Positions 35,677 to 47,120 of a stretch of 64,000 nucleotides of DNA are shown here, piece after piece. This DNA is from Azospirillum brasilense. Lineage in GTDB: Bacteria; Pseudomonadota; Alphaproteobacteria; Azospirillales; Azospirillaceae. Below the pieces are notes generated by a model. It worked only from the letters and a program-made list of their open reading frames with translations, searched no databases and was not told the origin of the DNA. Position 1 is the stretch's first letter; every line of letters starts with the position of its first letter. Both the position numbers and the translations under genes were made by a program. Location of the stretch: the NCBI RefSeq assembly GCF_003349955.1, contig NZ_QLKQ01000012.1, forward strand, positions 1-64,000, written 5' to 3'.

Positions 35677-35762
35677 GGGGACGGCCGTAATGAGGGCTGC
35701 ATTAATCATTCGTGAAGACCGCAAAGGGTACTCTGAAACCGTGATCGGAGGCGAACACGGCC

Positions 35763-37055
35763 ATGCAGCAGCGTCCTCTCACCCGTCTGGATCAGGTCCA
35801 GCTCGACGCGGTGGTGCGCCGGCACGAGATGTTTCGGAACGCCCGCATCGGCGGGGCGCGGGCGACGCTGTCCTTTTTCGACCTGAACGGGCTCGACCTC
35901 GCGGGGCGTGACCTCGCCCACGCCGACTTCGTCGGGGCCAGCCTGCGCGGCGCCAATCTGGCCGGGGCGCGGCTGGACTGCGCGTCGATGTTCGCCACCG
36001 ACCTGCGGCTGGCCAACCTGGAGAACGCCAGCCTGATCAAGGCGGACCTGCGCGGCGCCTGCCTGCGCGGCTCCATCCTGATCGGCGCCAACCTGTTCGA
36101 GGCCGACCTGCGCGACGGCTCGCTGGCGGAAAAGGACCGCGACGGCAGCCTGCGCATCCTCAAGGTGGAGTCCCAGCCGACGGAGGCGTCGGGGGCCGAC
36201 CTCTCCGGCGCAAACCTGACCAACGCCCGGCTGTCCGGGGCCATGGCCATCCACACCGACTTCACCGACGCGCTGATGCGCGGGTGCAAGCTGGTGCGCG
36301 CGACCATGCGCGGTGCCAACTTCACCGGATCGAATCTGGAGGGGGCCGACCTGTCGGGGGCCGACCTGCGCGGCGCCTGCCTGCGCGGCGCGGTGCTGAC
36401 CGGCGCCACCATGGTGATGACCGAGCTGGCCGACGCCGACATGGAGGACGCGCTGACCGACGATCCGGTGGGCCGCGTCGTCGCCGAACTCGGGCGCCCG
36501 CTGGACGAGCTTCTGCACGAGCACATCCGCTGGGTCGGGTCGAGCGGGGCGGAGGGAACGGCGCTCGACCTGTCCGGCTTCGACCTGCGGCACGCCCCGT
36601 CGCTGGCCCACACCTGCCTGACCATGCTGCGGGCGGTGGGGGCGACGCTCTACGGGCTGGACCTGACCAACGTCCAGCTCCAGGCCGCGGTCCTGGAGAA
36701 GGGCGATCTGCGGCTCGCCAAGCTGGTGGGCGGCGACCTGCGCGGCGTGAACCTGCGGCTCGCCAAGCTGAACAACGCCGACCTGCGCAAGGCCAACCTG
36801 CGCCCGCTCTACTTCGACGAACGGCGGTCGATGCAGTCCGACCTGTCGGGCGCGCGGCTGCGCTACGCCGACCTGCGCGGCGCCTGTCTGCGCGAGGTGA
36901 ATTTCGCGGGCGCCGACCTGTCCTTCGCCAATCTGGCCGGCTGCGACCTGACCAAGACGGACCTGACCAACGCCCGCATGTTCGGGGCGAAGCTGGAGCG
37001 CCGCGCCCTGTCGGACGGCGCCATTCTCGACGGTGTGGCGGGGCTCAAGCTTTAG
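35763..37055 (+). CDS. Pentapeptide-repeat protein with an interrupted repeat region
   Basis: A 430-residue protein made largely of pentapeptide repeats of the A(D/N)LXX type, for example [14 protein letters not shown] and [17 protein letters not shown], forming a right-handed quadrilateral beta-helix. Repeats cover about residues 38-120, 140-235 and 295-425. A non-repeat segment at about 235-290 (including [16 protein letters not shown] and HEHIRWVG) breaks the helix and looks helical. The N-terminal 35 residues also lack repeats and are basic. There is no signal peptide, so it is probably cytoplasmic. GGAGG about 11 bases upstream supports the start. Pentapeptide proteins vary widely in function, so none is assigned. 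Confidence 0.85.
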   Translation: MQQRPLTRLDQVQLDAVVRRHEMFRNARIGGARATLSFFDLNGLDLAGRDLAHADFVGASLRGANLAGARLDCASMFATDLRLANLENASLIKADLRGACLRGSILIGANLFEADLRDGSLAEKDRDGSLRILKVESQPTEASGADLSGANLTNARLSGAMAIHTDFTDALMRGCKLVRATMRGANFTGSNLEGADLSGADLRGACLRGAVLTGATMVMTELADADMEDALTDDPVGRVVAELGRPLDELLHEHIRWVGSSGAEGTALDLSGFDLRHAPSLAHTCLTMLRAVGATLYGLDLTNVQLQAAVLEKGDLRLAKLVGGDLRGVNLRLAKLNNADLRKANLRPLYFDERRSMQSDLSGARLRYADLRGACLREVNFAGADLSFANLAGCDLTKTDLTNARMFGAKLERRALSDGAILDGVAGLKL

Positions 37056-37095
37056 GGCTATATCTGTTGCGGATGTCTTGCGGGAGTGCGGTCCC

Positions 37096-37560
37096 ATGTC
37101 CGGGCGCGTCGGTGCGGTTTGCGGTGGCGTGGTGTTCGGCACCATGGTGTTCGGTCTGGCGCTGGTGGTCGGGCTGACGGTTCCGTCCGGCCCGGCGCAG
37201 GCGCGCTCGTCGGTGTTCCTGTCCTTCGGGGGGCCGGTCTATCCCGACTATCCGCCTCCCCACCGGCATTTCCACGGCTATCCGCCGCCGGTCTACGGGC
37301 CTCCGGTCTATGTGGTGCCGGCCCCGCCGCCGGTGGTGTATGTGCAGCCGGCGCCCGTCCCGGCCCCGCCGCCCGCGGTGGTTTTCACCGAACCCGCGCC
37401 GGCCCCCATCGCCGCCACCCCGGCCGGCCCGGCCTACATGGCCCGCAACGGTCAGCTCTGCCGGGAGTACCAGACGACGGTGATGATCGGCGGTCTGGCG
37501 CAGCCCGGCTACGGCACCGCCTGCCGTCAGCCGGACGGAAGCTGGCGGGTCACCAACTGA
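37096..37560 (+). CDS. Small exported Pro-rich protein with a surface-antigen-like C terminus
   Basis: A 154-residue protein. Residues 1-36 are a signal peptide (hydrophobic stretch [18 protein letters not shown], likely cleavage after AQA). The middle (about 45-110) is rich in Pro, Tyr and Val with PPPVY-type repeats. The C-terminal part (about 118-154) has CREYQTT...[13 protein letters not shown], seen in small outer-membrane or surface-antigen (17-kDa-like) proteins; two Cys may form a disulphide. Function is unknown. The start at 37096 is chosen because the signal peptide begins there. Confidence 0.78.
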   Translation: MSGRVGAVCGGVVFGTMVFGLALVVGLTVPSGPAQARSSVFLSFGGPVYPDYPPPHRHFHGYPPPVYGPPVYVVPAPPPVVYVQPAPVPAPPPAVVFTEPAPAPIAATPAGPAYMARNGQLCREYQTTVMIGGLAQPGYGTACRQPDGSWRVTN

Positions 37561-37679
37561 CCGATCGCCCCACCCATCGCCCGGCACAGCCGTTCCGCGC
37601 CGCACTATGCCTCCTAAGACCGTGACGGCGGCGCGGAATGTGGTATATCCGGGCAGCGGTTCAGCCCGAGGAGAGTTCT

Positions 37680-38414
37680 TTGCCCGCCGATACCCGTGCT
37701 CTTGGCGCGCCGGCGCCCAGCGCGTTGGCCGATGAGTCGTCGACTGTGCCGGCCGGTCAGCCGCTGGTTCTGGCCCTGCCCAAGGGACGCATCCTGAAGG
37801 AGCTGCGCCCGTTGCTCGCCCACGCCGGCATCGAGCCGGAAGCGGCGTTCGACGACGCGGACAGCCGGCTCCTGCGCTTTGCGACCAACATCCCGAATCT
37901 CAGCATCATCCGCGTCCGGTCCTTCGACGTGGCGACCTTCGTCGCCTTCGGCGCCGCCCATCTGGGCGTGGCCGGCAACGACGTGCTGATGGAATTCGAC
38001 TATCCGGAAATCTACGCGCCGCTCGATCTCGGCATCGGAAAGTGCCGCCTGTCGGTCGCCGAGCCGGTCGAACTGGGGGAGAGCGACGATCCGTCGCGTT
38101 GGAGCCACGTGCGCGTCGCGACCAAATACCCGGAGGTCACCAGGAAGCATTTCGCGGCGCGCGGGGTGCAGGCGGAGTGCGTGAAACTGAACGGCGCCAT
38201 GGAACTTGCCCCGACCCTCGGCCTGTGCCGCCGCATCGTCGATCTGGTGTCCACCGGCTCGACGCTGAAGGCCAACGGGCTGGTGGAGATCGAGCACATC
38301 GCCGACGTCACCTCCCGGCTCATCGTCAACCGGGCCGCCTTCAAGACGCGGCCCGAGGAAATCTCCGGCTGGATCGACCGCTTCCGGGAGGCTGTGAATG
38401 CCCGTCAGGCTTGA
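37680..38414 (+). CDS. hisG: ATP phosphoribosyltransferase, short form
   Basis: A 244-residue HisG, catalysing the first step of histidine synthesis (ATP plus PRPP). It has [11 protein letters not shown], the [25 protein letters not shown] stretch and the PRPP loop [14 protein letters not shown]. It is the short form without the regulatory C-terminal domain, so it should need HisZ; hisZ is not in the window. The start is inferred to be a TTG at 37680, with GAGGAG six bases upstream. An ATG at 37638 lacks a ribosome-binding site. It overlaps hisD by 17 bases. Confidence 0.92.
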   Translation: MPADTRALGAPAPSALADESSTVPAGQPLVLALPKGRILKELRPLLAHAGIEPEAAFDDADSRLLRFATNIPNLSIIRVRSFDVATFVAFGAAHLGVAGNDVLMEFDYPEIYAPLDLGIGKCRLSVAEPVELGESDDPSRWSHVRVATKYPEVTRKHFAARGVQAECVKLNGAMELAPTLGLCRRIVDLVSTGSTLKANGLVEIEHIADVTSRLIVNRAAFKTRPEEISGWIDRFREAVNARQA

Positions 38415-39717
38415 TGCCCAGGACCCCCGCTTCGCCGACGGTTTCGCCAAAGGTTTTGAGGGGCTTCTCCACGCCAAGCGCGAGACCAGCGAGGACGTGC
38501 AGGCCCTGGTCGCCGGCGTCATCGACGCGGTCCGCAAGCGCGGCGACGCGGCGCTGATCGATTACACCGCCCGCTGGGACCGCCAGACGCTGACCCCCGC
38601 CACCCTGCGCATCTCGCAGGAGGAGGTGGACGCGGCGGTCGGCAGATGCAGCGATGAGCTGCTGCGCGCGCTCGACACCGCGGCGGAGCGCATCGAGAGC
38701 TTCCACCGGCTTCAGGTGCCGGAGACCACCGACTACCGCGACGCCCAGGGCGTGCGGCTGGGCGCCCGCTGGACGGCGGTCGGGGCCGCCGGCCTCTATG
38801 TGCCGGGTGGCACGGCGTCCTACCCCAGCTCCGTCCTGATGAACGCGCTGCCGGCCAAGGTCGCCGGGGTCGAGCGCATCGTCATGGTGGTGCCGACCCC
38901 GGACGGGGCGATCAACCCGCTGGTGCTGGCCGCCGCCAAGCGCTGCGGAATCACCGAGATCTACCGCATCGGCGGCGCCCAGGCCGTCGCCGCCCTGGCC
39001 TACGGCACGGAGACCATCGCGCCGGTGGACAAGATCGTCGGCCCCGGCAACGCCTTCGTCGCCGCCGCCAAGCGGCTGGTCTACGGCACGGTCGGCATCG
39101 ACAGCATCGCCGGCCCGTCGGAGATCCTGGTGGTCGCCGACAACCGGAACGATCCGGCCTGGATCGCCATGGACCTGCTGTCCCAGGCGGAGCACGACAC
39201 CTCGGCCCAGTCGATCCTGATCACCGACGACCCGGCCTTCGCCGACGCGGTGGCGGCGGCGGTGGACCGGCATCTGGAGACGCTGCCGCGCGCCGCCATC
39301 GCCGGGGAAAGCTGGCGGGAGCACGGCGCCATCATCGTGGTGCGCGACCTTCTGGCCGAGTCGCCGGCCCTGATCGACCGTCTGGCGCCGGAGCATCTGG
39401 AGCTGGCGGTGGAGGACCCCGACGCGCTGGCGGCGAAGGTGCGCAACGCCGGGGCCATCTTCCTCGGCCGTTACACGCCGGAGGCCATCGGCGACTATGT
39501 CGCCGGGCCGAACCACGTCCTGCCGACGGCGCGTTCCGCGCGCTTCTCGTCGGGCCTGAACGTGCTGGATTTCATGAAGCGGACGACCTTCGTCGCCTGC
39601 GACGCGGAGAGCGTGGCGGCGATCGGCCCGGCGGCGGTGACGCTCGCCCGGTCGGAGGGTCTGGACGCGCACGCGCTGTCGGTGGCGCTGCGCCTGCCGG
39701 AGGGAGGTCAGGGGTGA
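38398..39717 (+). CDS. hisD: Histidinol dehydrogenase
   Basis: A 439-residue enzyme for the last two steps of histidine synthesis (histidinol to histidine, Zn- and NAD-dependent). Family landmarks are [75 protein letters not shown] (Zn and catalytic residues) and EHLEL. Length is as expected. It starts within the end of hisG and overlaps the UPF0262 gene by 4 bases, so the three are translationally coupled. Confidence 0.96.
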   Translation: MPVRLDAQDPRFADGFAKGFEGLLHAKRETSEDVQALVAGVIDAVRKRGDAALIDYTARWDRQTLTPATLRISQEEVDAAVGRCSDELLRALDTAAERIESFHRLQVPETTDYRDAQGVRLGARWTAVGAAGLYVPGGTASYPSSVLMNALPAKVAGVERIVMVVPTPDGAINPLVLAAAKRCGITEIYRIGGAQAVAALAYGTETIAPVDKIVGPGNAFVAAAKRLVYGTVGIDSIAGPSEILVVADNRNDPAWIAMDLLSQAEHDTSAQSILITDDPAFADAVAAAVDRHLETLPRAAIAGESWREHGAIIVVRDLLAESPALIDRLAPEHLELAVEDPDALAAKVRNAGAIFLGRYTPEAIGDYVAGPNHVLPTARSARFSSGLNVLDFMKRTTFVACDAESVAAIGPAAVTLARSEGLDAHALSVALRLPEGGQG

Positions 39718-40196
39718 GCACGAAGGGCAACCGCCGCATCGTCCATGTGACGCTCGACGAAAAGACCGTGATCCGGCGCAAGCCGGAGGTGGAGCACGAG
39801 CGCGCGGTTGCCATCTTCGACCTGCTCGAGGACAACGAGTTCTGCCCCTGCGACCACGCGGACGACGGCCCCTACCACCTGCATCTGTCGATCGAGGACA
39901 ACCGGCTGGTCTTCGACGTCCGGCGCGACGACGACAGCGCGCTGGACAGGATCACCCTGCCGGTGACCGGCTTCCGCTCCGTCGTCCGGGACTATTTCCT
40001 GATCTGCGAAAGCTATTATCAGGCGATCAAGCGCTCCACGCCCTCGCAGATCGAGGCGATCGACATGGGGCGCCGCGGCCTGCACAACGAAGGATCGGAG
40101 ATGCTGCGCGAACGGCTGGCCGGAAAGGTCGAAATGGATCTCCAGACGGCGCGTCGGCTGTTCACGCTGATCTGCGTCCTCCATATCCGCGGCTGA
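39714..40196 (+). CDS. UPF0262 family protein
   Basis: A 160-residue protein of the alphaproteobacterial UPF0262 family, recognised by position after hisD and by segments such as [27 protein letters not shown] and [14 protein letters not shown]. It begins with GTG in a GTGA overlap with the hisD stop. It is soluble with no signal peptide. The conserved linkage with hisD, a phosphatase-like gene and infA is known in the class, but its function is not. Confidence 0.9.
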   Translation: MSTKGNRRIVHVTLDEKTVIRRKPEVEHERAVAIFDLLEDNEFCPCDHADDGPYHLHLSIEDNRLVFDVRRDDDSALDRITLPVTGFRSVVRDYFLICESYYQAIKRSTPSQIEAIDMGRRGLHNEGSEMLRERLAGKVEMDLQTARRLFTLICVLHIRG

Positions 40197-40212
40197 CGGG
40201 GTCGGGCGGCGC

Positions 40213-40674
40213 ATGGCCCCGGTGCTGCAACCGCTCCCCGTGACGAGCGTGTTGTTCGCCTGCACCTACAACATGATCCGCTCCCCGATGGCGGCGGCGA
40301 TCATGCGGCATTTCCACGGCACGCGCGTCTATGTCGATTCGGTCGGCGTGCGCGAGGGGGACGAGGTCGATCCCTTCGCCGTGGCCGTGATGGAGGAGAT
40401 GGGCATCGACCTGTCGCGCCATCGCTGCCGCAGCTTCGAGGATCTGGAGGACACCAACTTCGACCTGATCGTGTCGCTGTCGCCGGAGGCGCAGCACCGC
40501 GCCATCGAGATGACCCGCACGATGGCCTGCGACGTGGAGTTCTGGAACACCTTCGATCCCACGCTGGTGGACGGCAACCGCGAGGCGATGCTGGAAGCCT
40601 ACCGAAAGGTGCGCGACGGACTGCTGAGCAGGATCAAGGAGCGGTTTCCTCTGTCGCGAGGCCCGACGGTGTGA
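40213..40674 (+). CDS. Low-molecular-weight protein tyrosine phosphatase family protein
   Basis: A 153-residue LMW-PTP/arsenate-reductase-fold protein. The P-loop Cys-x5-Arg is present as CTYNMIRS at about residues 17-24. After it, the chain has the family pattern up to DLIVSLSPEAQHRAIE. A typical C-terminal Asp-Pro pair appears as NTFDPTLVDG. It follows UPF0262 by 16 bases and normally precedes infA in related genomes. The substrate is unknown. Confidence 0.88.
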   Translation: MAPVLQPLPVTSVLFACTYNMIRSPMAAAIMRHFHGTRVYVDSVGVREGDEVDPFAVAVMEEMGIDLSRHRCRSFEDLEDTNFDLIVSLSPEAQHRAIEMTRTMACDVEFWNTFDPTLVDGNREAMLEAYRKVRDGLLSRIKERFPLSRGPTV

Positions 40675-40809
40675 CCATCCAGCGGTTCGGCGGCGGGATT
40701 TCGGGAAGTGCTTTTTCAAGGTTGGGTTGAGGTGGTATTGAGATGAATCATCGAATGACGTGTGCTCCGCCCCCTAGACTTTAGCGGTCCCTGAGAGGTT
40801 CCCCGCCTG

Positions 40810-43113
<2,304 letters not shown>

Positions 43114-43223
43114 GCCTCCCGCAGCGATGCGGCTCAATGATTAAGAAAAATTAAGGCTTTTGTGCTAAAGCTGGGCCGAAAGGTTCCGCCAAGGCGGTTC
43201 CGGTTTGACGGTTCCGGTGTTCC

Positions 43224-44315
43224 ATGAAGGTCGCGCTGCCTCCACTCGCCCCGCTTCCCGAGCGCAAGCCGGATGTTCCCGCGTCGCCGTCCGCCGCGGG
43301 CGCGGCGTCGGGCGCGGCGTTCCAAAGCGCGCTGGCGGACGTCCAGCCGGTTCCCCGCGGGCGGCTGGCCAACGGGCAGAAGGCGCCGCCCCTGCCGGCG
43401 GCGAAGCCGGAGGCGCCGATCCAGCTTGCCGACGGGACCCGCGTGCCCTTTCCCATCCGCAAGCCCGAGGCCGCCCCTGGCGCCGCCGCAACGGCGGTTG
43501 CCGCGTCGGGGACCCCATCGACGGTGATCGGCGCCGCCCTGGCGAACAGCCCCGCGGCCGGGCAGGTGGTTCTGGCGGCTCAGCAGGTCGCCGGCCTGTC
43601 GGGCCACAGCTTCACCGCCATCCTCGCCCAGGCGACCCAGGAAAGCGGGCTGGACCCGGCGGCCCGCAACCGCTCCAGCTCCGCCGCCGGTCCGTTCCAG
43701 TTCCTGGAACGCACGTGGCTGGACCTGTTCCGCCGCCACGGCTCCGCCTACGGCCAGGGGGAATTGGCGAGCGCGATCCAGAGCCGCAACGGCATTCCCT
43801 CGGTCAAGGACCCGGCGGTGCGCCGCCAGATCCTGGCGCTGCGCCACGACGTCGACCTCTCCGCCGGGATGGCCGCGCGCTACCTGTCCGAGGGCCGCGA
43901 CCGGTTGGAGGAGCGGCTGAAGCGCCCGGTGTCGGAGACCGAGAGCCGCATCGCCTATGTGCTGGGCGTGGGCGGGGCCGCCAAGCTGATCCGCGCCGCC
44001 GAGTCGTCGCCGAGAGCCGCCGCGGCGGAACTTCTGCCCTCCGCGGCGCGGAGCAACCGCGGCCTGTTCTACGACCGGGCGTCGGGCCGGGAGCTGACGG
44101 CGTCGGAAACCGTCGCGCGGCTGACCCGCCGCATGGACACCGACCAGAAAGAGATGTTCGAACGCATCGCGCAGGCCGCGGAACCCCGTGTCCGGCTCGA
44201 TGGCGGCCCGTCGCCGCTCAGTTCTTTCCAGTCGGCGGCGCTTGGCGGCACCGCGGGCATGGACGCGGGCGGCGCGGGGGAGTATGAAAACGGCGACGGG
44301 AACCCGCTCGGCTGA
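43224..44315 (+). CDS. Lytic-transglycosylase (SLT)-like domain protein
   Basis: A 363-residue protein with a Pro/Ala-rich N-terminal 100 residues and a transglycosylase SLT-like domain at about 120-260. The catalytic Glu lies in ATQESGLDPAARNRSSSAAG, followed by FQFLERTW. Such enzymes cleave peptidoglycan. There is no N-terminal signal peptide, so export is unclear, as for flagellar-type muramidases. The C-terminal region is of low complexity. It sits between a hybrid kinase and infA, both on the same strand. Confidence 0.82.
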   Translation: MKVALPPLAPLPERKPDVPASPSAAGAASGAAFQSALADVQPVPRGRLANGQKAPPLPAAKPEAPIQLADGTRVPFPIRKPEAAPGAAATAVAASGTPSTVIGAALANSPAAGQVVLAAQQVAGLSGHSFTAILAQATQESGLDPAARNRSSSAAGPFQFLERTWLDLFRRHGSAYGQGELASAIQSRNGIPSVKDPAVRRQILALRHDVDLSAGMAARYLSEGRDRLEERLKRPVSETESRIAYVLGVGGAAKLIRAAESSPRAAAAELLPSAARSNRGLFYDRASGRELTASETVARLTRRMDTDQKEMFERIAQAAEPRVRLDGGPSPLSSFQSAALGGTAGMDAGGAGEYENGDGNPLG

Positions 44316-44457
44316 ACCGCCGGCTGTTTCCGTCCCATCTGGAAGGCTTTGGCCAACCCCCACGCCGGAGGCTCACCGCCCCCGGTGGAATCCCCCTTGA
44401 CCGGGCGGCTTCGGGAGGTCAGTTATTGCCTCGAAACTGTTACGGACTTAAGGGGCT

Positions 44458-44676
44458 ATGGCTAAGGAAGATCTGATCGAGTTCTCCGGAACCGTCGTCG
44501 AGCTGCTGCCGAACGCGATGTTCCGTGTGAAGCTCGACAACGAGCATGAAGTGCTGGCGCACACCTCCGGCAAGATGCGCAAGAACCGCATCCGCGTGCT
44601 GGCCGGTGACCGCGTCAACGTCGAGATGACGCCCTACGACCTGACCAAGGGCCGGATCACGTTCCGGTTCAAGTGA
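44458..44676 (+). CDS. infA: Translation initiation factor IF-1
   Basis: A 72-residue S1/OB-fold protein: [42 protein letters not shown] and the ending [13 protein letters not shown] are canonical IF-1. It binds the 30S A site during initiation. Its promoter must lie in the 142-bp gap upstream. It is followed 56 bases later by maf. Confidence 0.98.
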   Translation: MAKEDLIEFSGTVVELLPNAMFRVKLDNEHEVLAHTSGKMRKNRIRVLAGDRVNVEMTPYDLTKGRITFRFK

Positions 44677-44732
44677 TTGAACCGGTTTCCCGCGTTGAAC
44701 CGGTTTCCACCGTCGGCCATCCTCCCCGCGTT

Positions 44733-45338
44733 ATGAGCACCGAAACCACCCACCGGCTCGTGCTGGCGTCCGCCTCGCCCCGCCGGCTCGACCTGTTGCG
44801 CCAGATCGGCGTGGTGCCCGACGCGGTCGACCCCGCAGACATCGACGAATCGCCCCTGCCGCGGGAGCTTCCGCCCCAGCACGCGCTGCGTCTGGCCGGC
44901 GAGAAGGCCGCCGCCGTGGCCGCGCGCCATCCCGGCGCCTTCGTGCTGGCCGCCGACACGGTGGTCGCCTGCGGCCGCCGCATCCTGCCCAAGGCGGAGG
45001 AGGAGAAGCAGGCGCGCGCCTGCCTCGCCCTGCTGTCCGGACGACGGCACCGGGTGTTCGGTGGAGTCGTGCTGTTGTCGCCCGCAGGGGAAGGGGAGGC
45101 GTTGCGCCGGTCGGATCGGCTGGTGCGCACCGACGTGACCTTCAAGTCGCTGTCCCACGAGGAGACCGAGTCCTACATCGCCTGCGGCGAATGGCAGGGC
45201 AAGGCCGGCGGCTACGCGATCCAGGGCCGGGCGGCGGCCCATGTCCGCTGGATCGGCGGTTCCTACAGCAACGTGGTCGGGCTGCCCCTGTTCGAAGTGG
45301 CGGCGCTGCTGCGCGGCGCGGGGTTCCCGCTGCCGTGA
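44733..45338 (+). CDS. maf: Maf-family nucleoside triphosphate pyrophosphatase
   Basis: A 201-residue Maf protein with the N-terminal LASASPRRLDLL motif, AADTVV in the central part, GYAIQGRAAAHV and NVVGLPL near the end. Known members hydrolyse dTTP/UTP or modified nucleotides to the monophosphate. The start at 44733 begins the conserved region; the longer frame adds 20 residues lacking family similarity. The stop overlaps the next gene in a GTGA. Confidence 0.92.
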   Translation: MSTETTHRLVLASASPRRLDLLRQIGVVPDAVDPADIDESPLPRELPPQHALRLAGEKAAAVAARHPGAFVLAADTVVACGRRILPKAEEEKQARACLALLSGRRHRVFGGVVLLSPAGEGEALRRSDRLVRTDVTFKSLSHEETESYIACGEWQGKAGGYAIQGRAAAHVRWIGGSYSNVVGLPLFEVAALLRGAGFPLP

Positions 45339-46591
45339 CGGGGAGCACCGTCGGCGCCGCATCGGACATCCTGATCGACCGCGACGGTCCGCTGACGCGG
45401 GCCGCCGTTCTGACCGGCGGCCGGCTGACCGACCTCTACATCGACCACGCCGAGCGGCCTTCGCTGTTGGGCCATGTGTTCCTCGGCCGGGTGGAGCGCA
45501 TCGCGACGGGGCTGGATGGCGCCTTCGTCGATCTCGGCACCGGAAAGTCGGGTTTGCTCTCGGCGCTGGACGCCCGCGGGCCGAAGGGGCGCCCGAAGGC
45601 CAAGGGCGAGCGCATCGGCAACCTGCTGCGCACCGGCCAGACCGTGCTGGTGCAGGTGAAGGCCGACGCCACCGGGTCCAAGGGACCGTCCCTGACCATG
45701 GACATCACCCTGCCGGGCCGCTTTCTGGTGCACGCGCCGCTGGGACGCGACGTGGCGGTGTCGAAGCGGCTGGGCAGCGGGCCGGAGCGCACCGAACTGG
45801 CCCGCCGCATCCAGGACATCGCCCCCGGCGCCGGCTGGATCGTCCGGGCGGGCGCCGCCACGGCGCCGGACGGGCTGCTCGCCGCGGAGTCGGACGCGCT
45901 GCATCTGGCGTGGCGGTCCATCCGCGACGCGGCGGAGCGGGGCGGTGGGCCCGCGCTGCTGCTGCCCGGCCCCGACGCGCCGCGCCGTGCCCTGATCGAG
46001 CATGGGGCGAGTGTTCCGTCGCGGATCATCGTGGACGACGCGGCCTTGGCCCGCGACCTCGCCGACTGGTGCGCCGACCGCGCGCCGGATCTTGAGGTGC
46101 GTGTGGAGCCGTTCGACGCTCGGCTGTTGGCCGTGCCTTCCGCCGATCGGACAGGAGGGGGCCGGCAACGGCTGTTCGACCTGCGCGACCTCGACGCTGA
46201 AATCGAAACGCTGCTCGGCACGCGGGTGCCGCTGTCCGGCGGCGGGTCGCTGGTCATCGAGCGGACCGAGGCGATGACCGTGGTGGACGTCAACGCGGGG
46301 GAACGCGGCAACCCGCTGGACGTCAATCTTGAGGCGGCGGCGGAGATCCCCCGGCAACTGCGCCTGCGCAACGCCGGTGGGATCGTCGTCGTCGATTTCG
46401 TCAACATGCGCAACCGAGGCGACGCCGAACGGCTGCTGAACGCCCTGTCCCGCGCGGTGGAGGACGACCCGGCGCAGACCCAGGTCTATGGCCTGTCGAA
46501 GCTGGGTCTGGTGGAGATGACCCGCGCCCGGCGCGGCACGGCCCTGGCCGATTTGCTGGGCGCCGGCCGCAGGGGCGCGGCGGAGGACTGA
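45335..46591 (+). CDS. Short RNase E/G-family endoribonuclease
   Basis: A 418-residue RNase E/G protein. The S1 domain (GHVFLGRVERIATGLDGAFVDLG) is followed by the catalytic DNase-I-like core with both acidic motifs, TVVDVNAGERG and IVVVDFVNM. It lacks the long scaffold tail of RNase E, and I see no zinc-link CPxCxG motif after the core, so it may differ in oligomer state. A GTG start at 45335 overlaps the maf stop (GTGA); there is no suitable ATG. Given its neighbours (infA, maf, yacG), it is the conserved housekeeping copy of this context. Confidence 0.9.
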   Translation: MTGSTVGAASDILIDRDGPLTRAAVLTGGRLTDLYIDHAERPSLLGHVFLGRVERIATGLDGAFVDLGTGKSGLLSALDARGPKGRPKAKGERIGNLLRTGQTVLVQVKADATGSKGPSLTMDITLPGRFLVHAPLGRDVAVSKRLGSGPERTELARRIQDIAPGAGWIVRAGAATAPDGLLAAESDALHLAWRSIRDAAERGGGPALLLPGPDAPRRALIEHGASVPSRIIVDDAALARDLADWCADRAPDLEVRVEPFDARLLAVPSADRTGGGRQRLFDLRDLDAEIETLLGTRVPLSGGGSLVIERTEAMTVVDVNAGERGNPLDVNLEAAAEIPRQLRLRNAGGIVVVDFVNMRNRGDAERLLNALSRAVEDDPAQTQVYGLSKLGLVEMTRARRGTALADLLGAGRRGAAED

Positions 46592-46594
46592 GCG

Positions 46595-46780
46595 ATGAAC
46601 GACAACCAGAAGCCATCTGAGAAAGCCTGCCCGATCTGCGGCCGCCCGGCGGTGGAGGAGACCAAGCCCTTCTGTTCCAAGCGCTGCGCCGATGTGGATT
46701 TGTCGCGCTGGCTGGGCGGCGTCTACCGCATCGAAAGCCCCGACCGTCCGGACGCCGAGGAGGCCGACGAGCGGGAGTGA
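46595..46780 (+). CDS. yacG: DNA gyrase inhibitor YacG family zinc-binding protein
   Basis: A 61-residue protein with the Cys4 arrangement CPICG...CSKRC, then DLSRWLGGVYRIE, as in YacG. E. coli YacG binds and inhibits gyrase. It starts 3 bases after the RNase E/G stop. The acidic C terminus is typical. Confidence 0.93.
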   Translation: MNDNQKPSEKACPICGRPAVEETKPFCSKRCADVDLSRWLGGVYRIESPDRPDAEEADERE

Positions 46781-46878
46781 CGGGGCGGCGAAATTCTGCA
46801 TTTTAGGGCTGGACAGGCCCGGCGAATTTGCCTACAAAGCGCGCCTCGACGCGCCGCGGTCATCACCGCGGCGTCGGT

Positions 46879-46954
46879 GCCCAGGTAGCTCAGTTGGTAG
46901 AGCAGGGGACTGAAAATCCCCGTGTCGGCGGTTCGACTCCGTCCCTGGGCACCA
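46879..46954 (+). tRNA. tRNA-Phe (GAA)
   Basis: A 76-base cloverleaf: acceptor stem GCCCAGG/CCTGGGC, D-arm, anticodon arm GGGGA/TCCCC with loop CTGAAAA (anticodon GAA), variable region GTGTC, TTCGACT loop and an encoded CCA end. All stems pair, with one G-T in the T stem. It follows yacG, as in related genomes, and precedes a glycosyltransferase cassette. Confidence 0.97.
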
Positions 46955-46986
46955 CTTCTTCCCCTCATGGGGTTGTGGTGTTCCGA

Positions 46987-47014
46987 ACGCTCCGTCATCC
47001 GCGGGGCGTTTTTT
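46987..47014 (+). terminator. Rho-independent terminator after tRNA-Phe
   Basis: Stem ACGCTCCG/CGGGGCGT (one G-T) with a 7-base loop and a run of T lies 32 bases after the tRNA. Confidence 0.85.
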
Positions 47015-47120
47015 GTTGTCCGCGCTGCGTCTCCCGGCCCGGCGGGCGCGCGGAAGGGGTGGCGTTCCCGCTGCGGCAACCGTATCGTGCGTCGCGCAAC
47101 GATCCGGCGCGGATGGCAGG

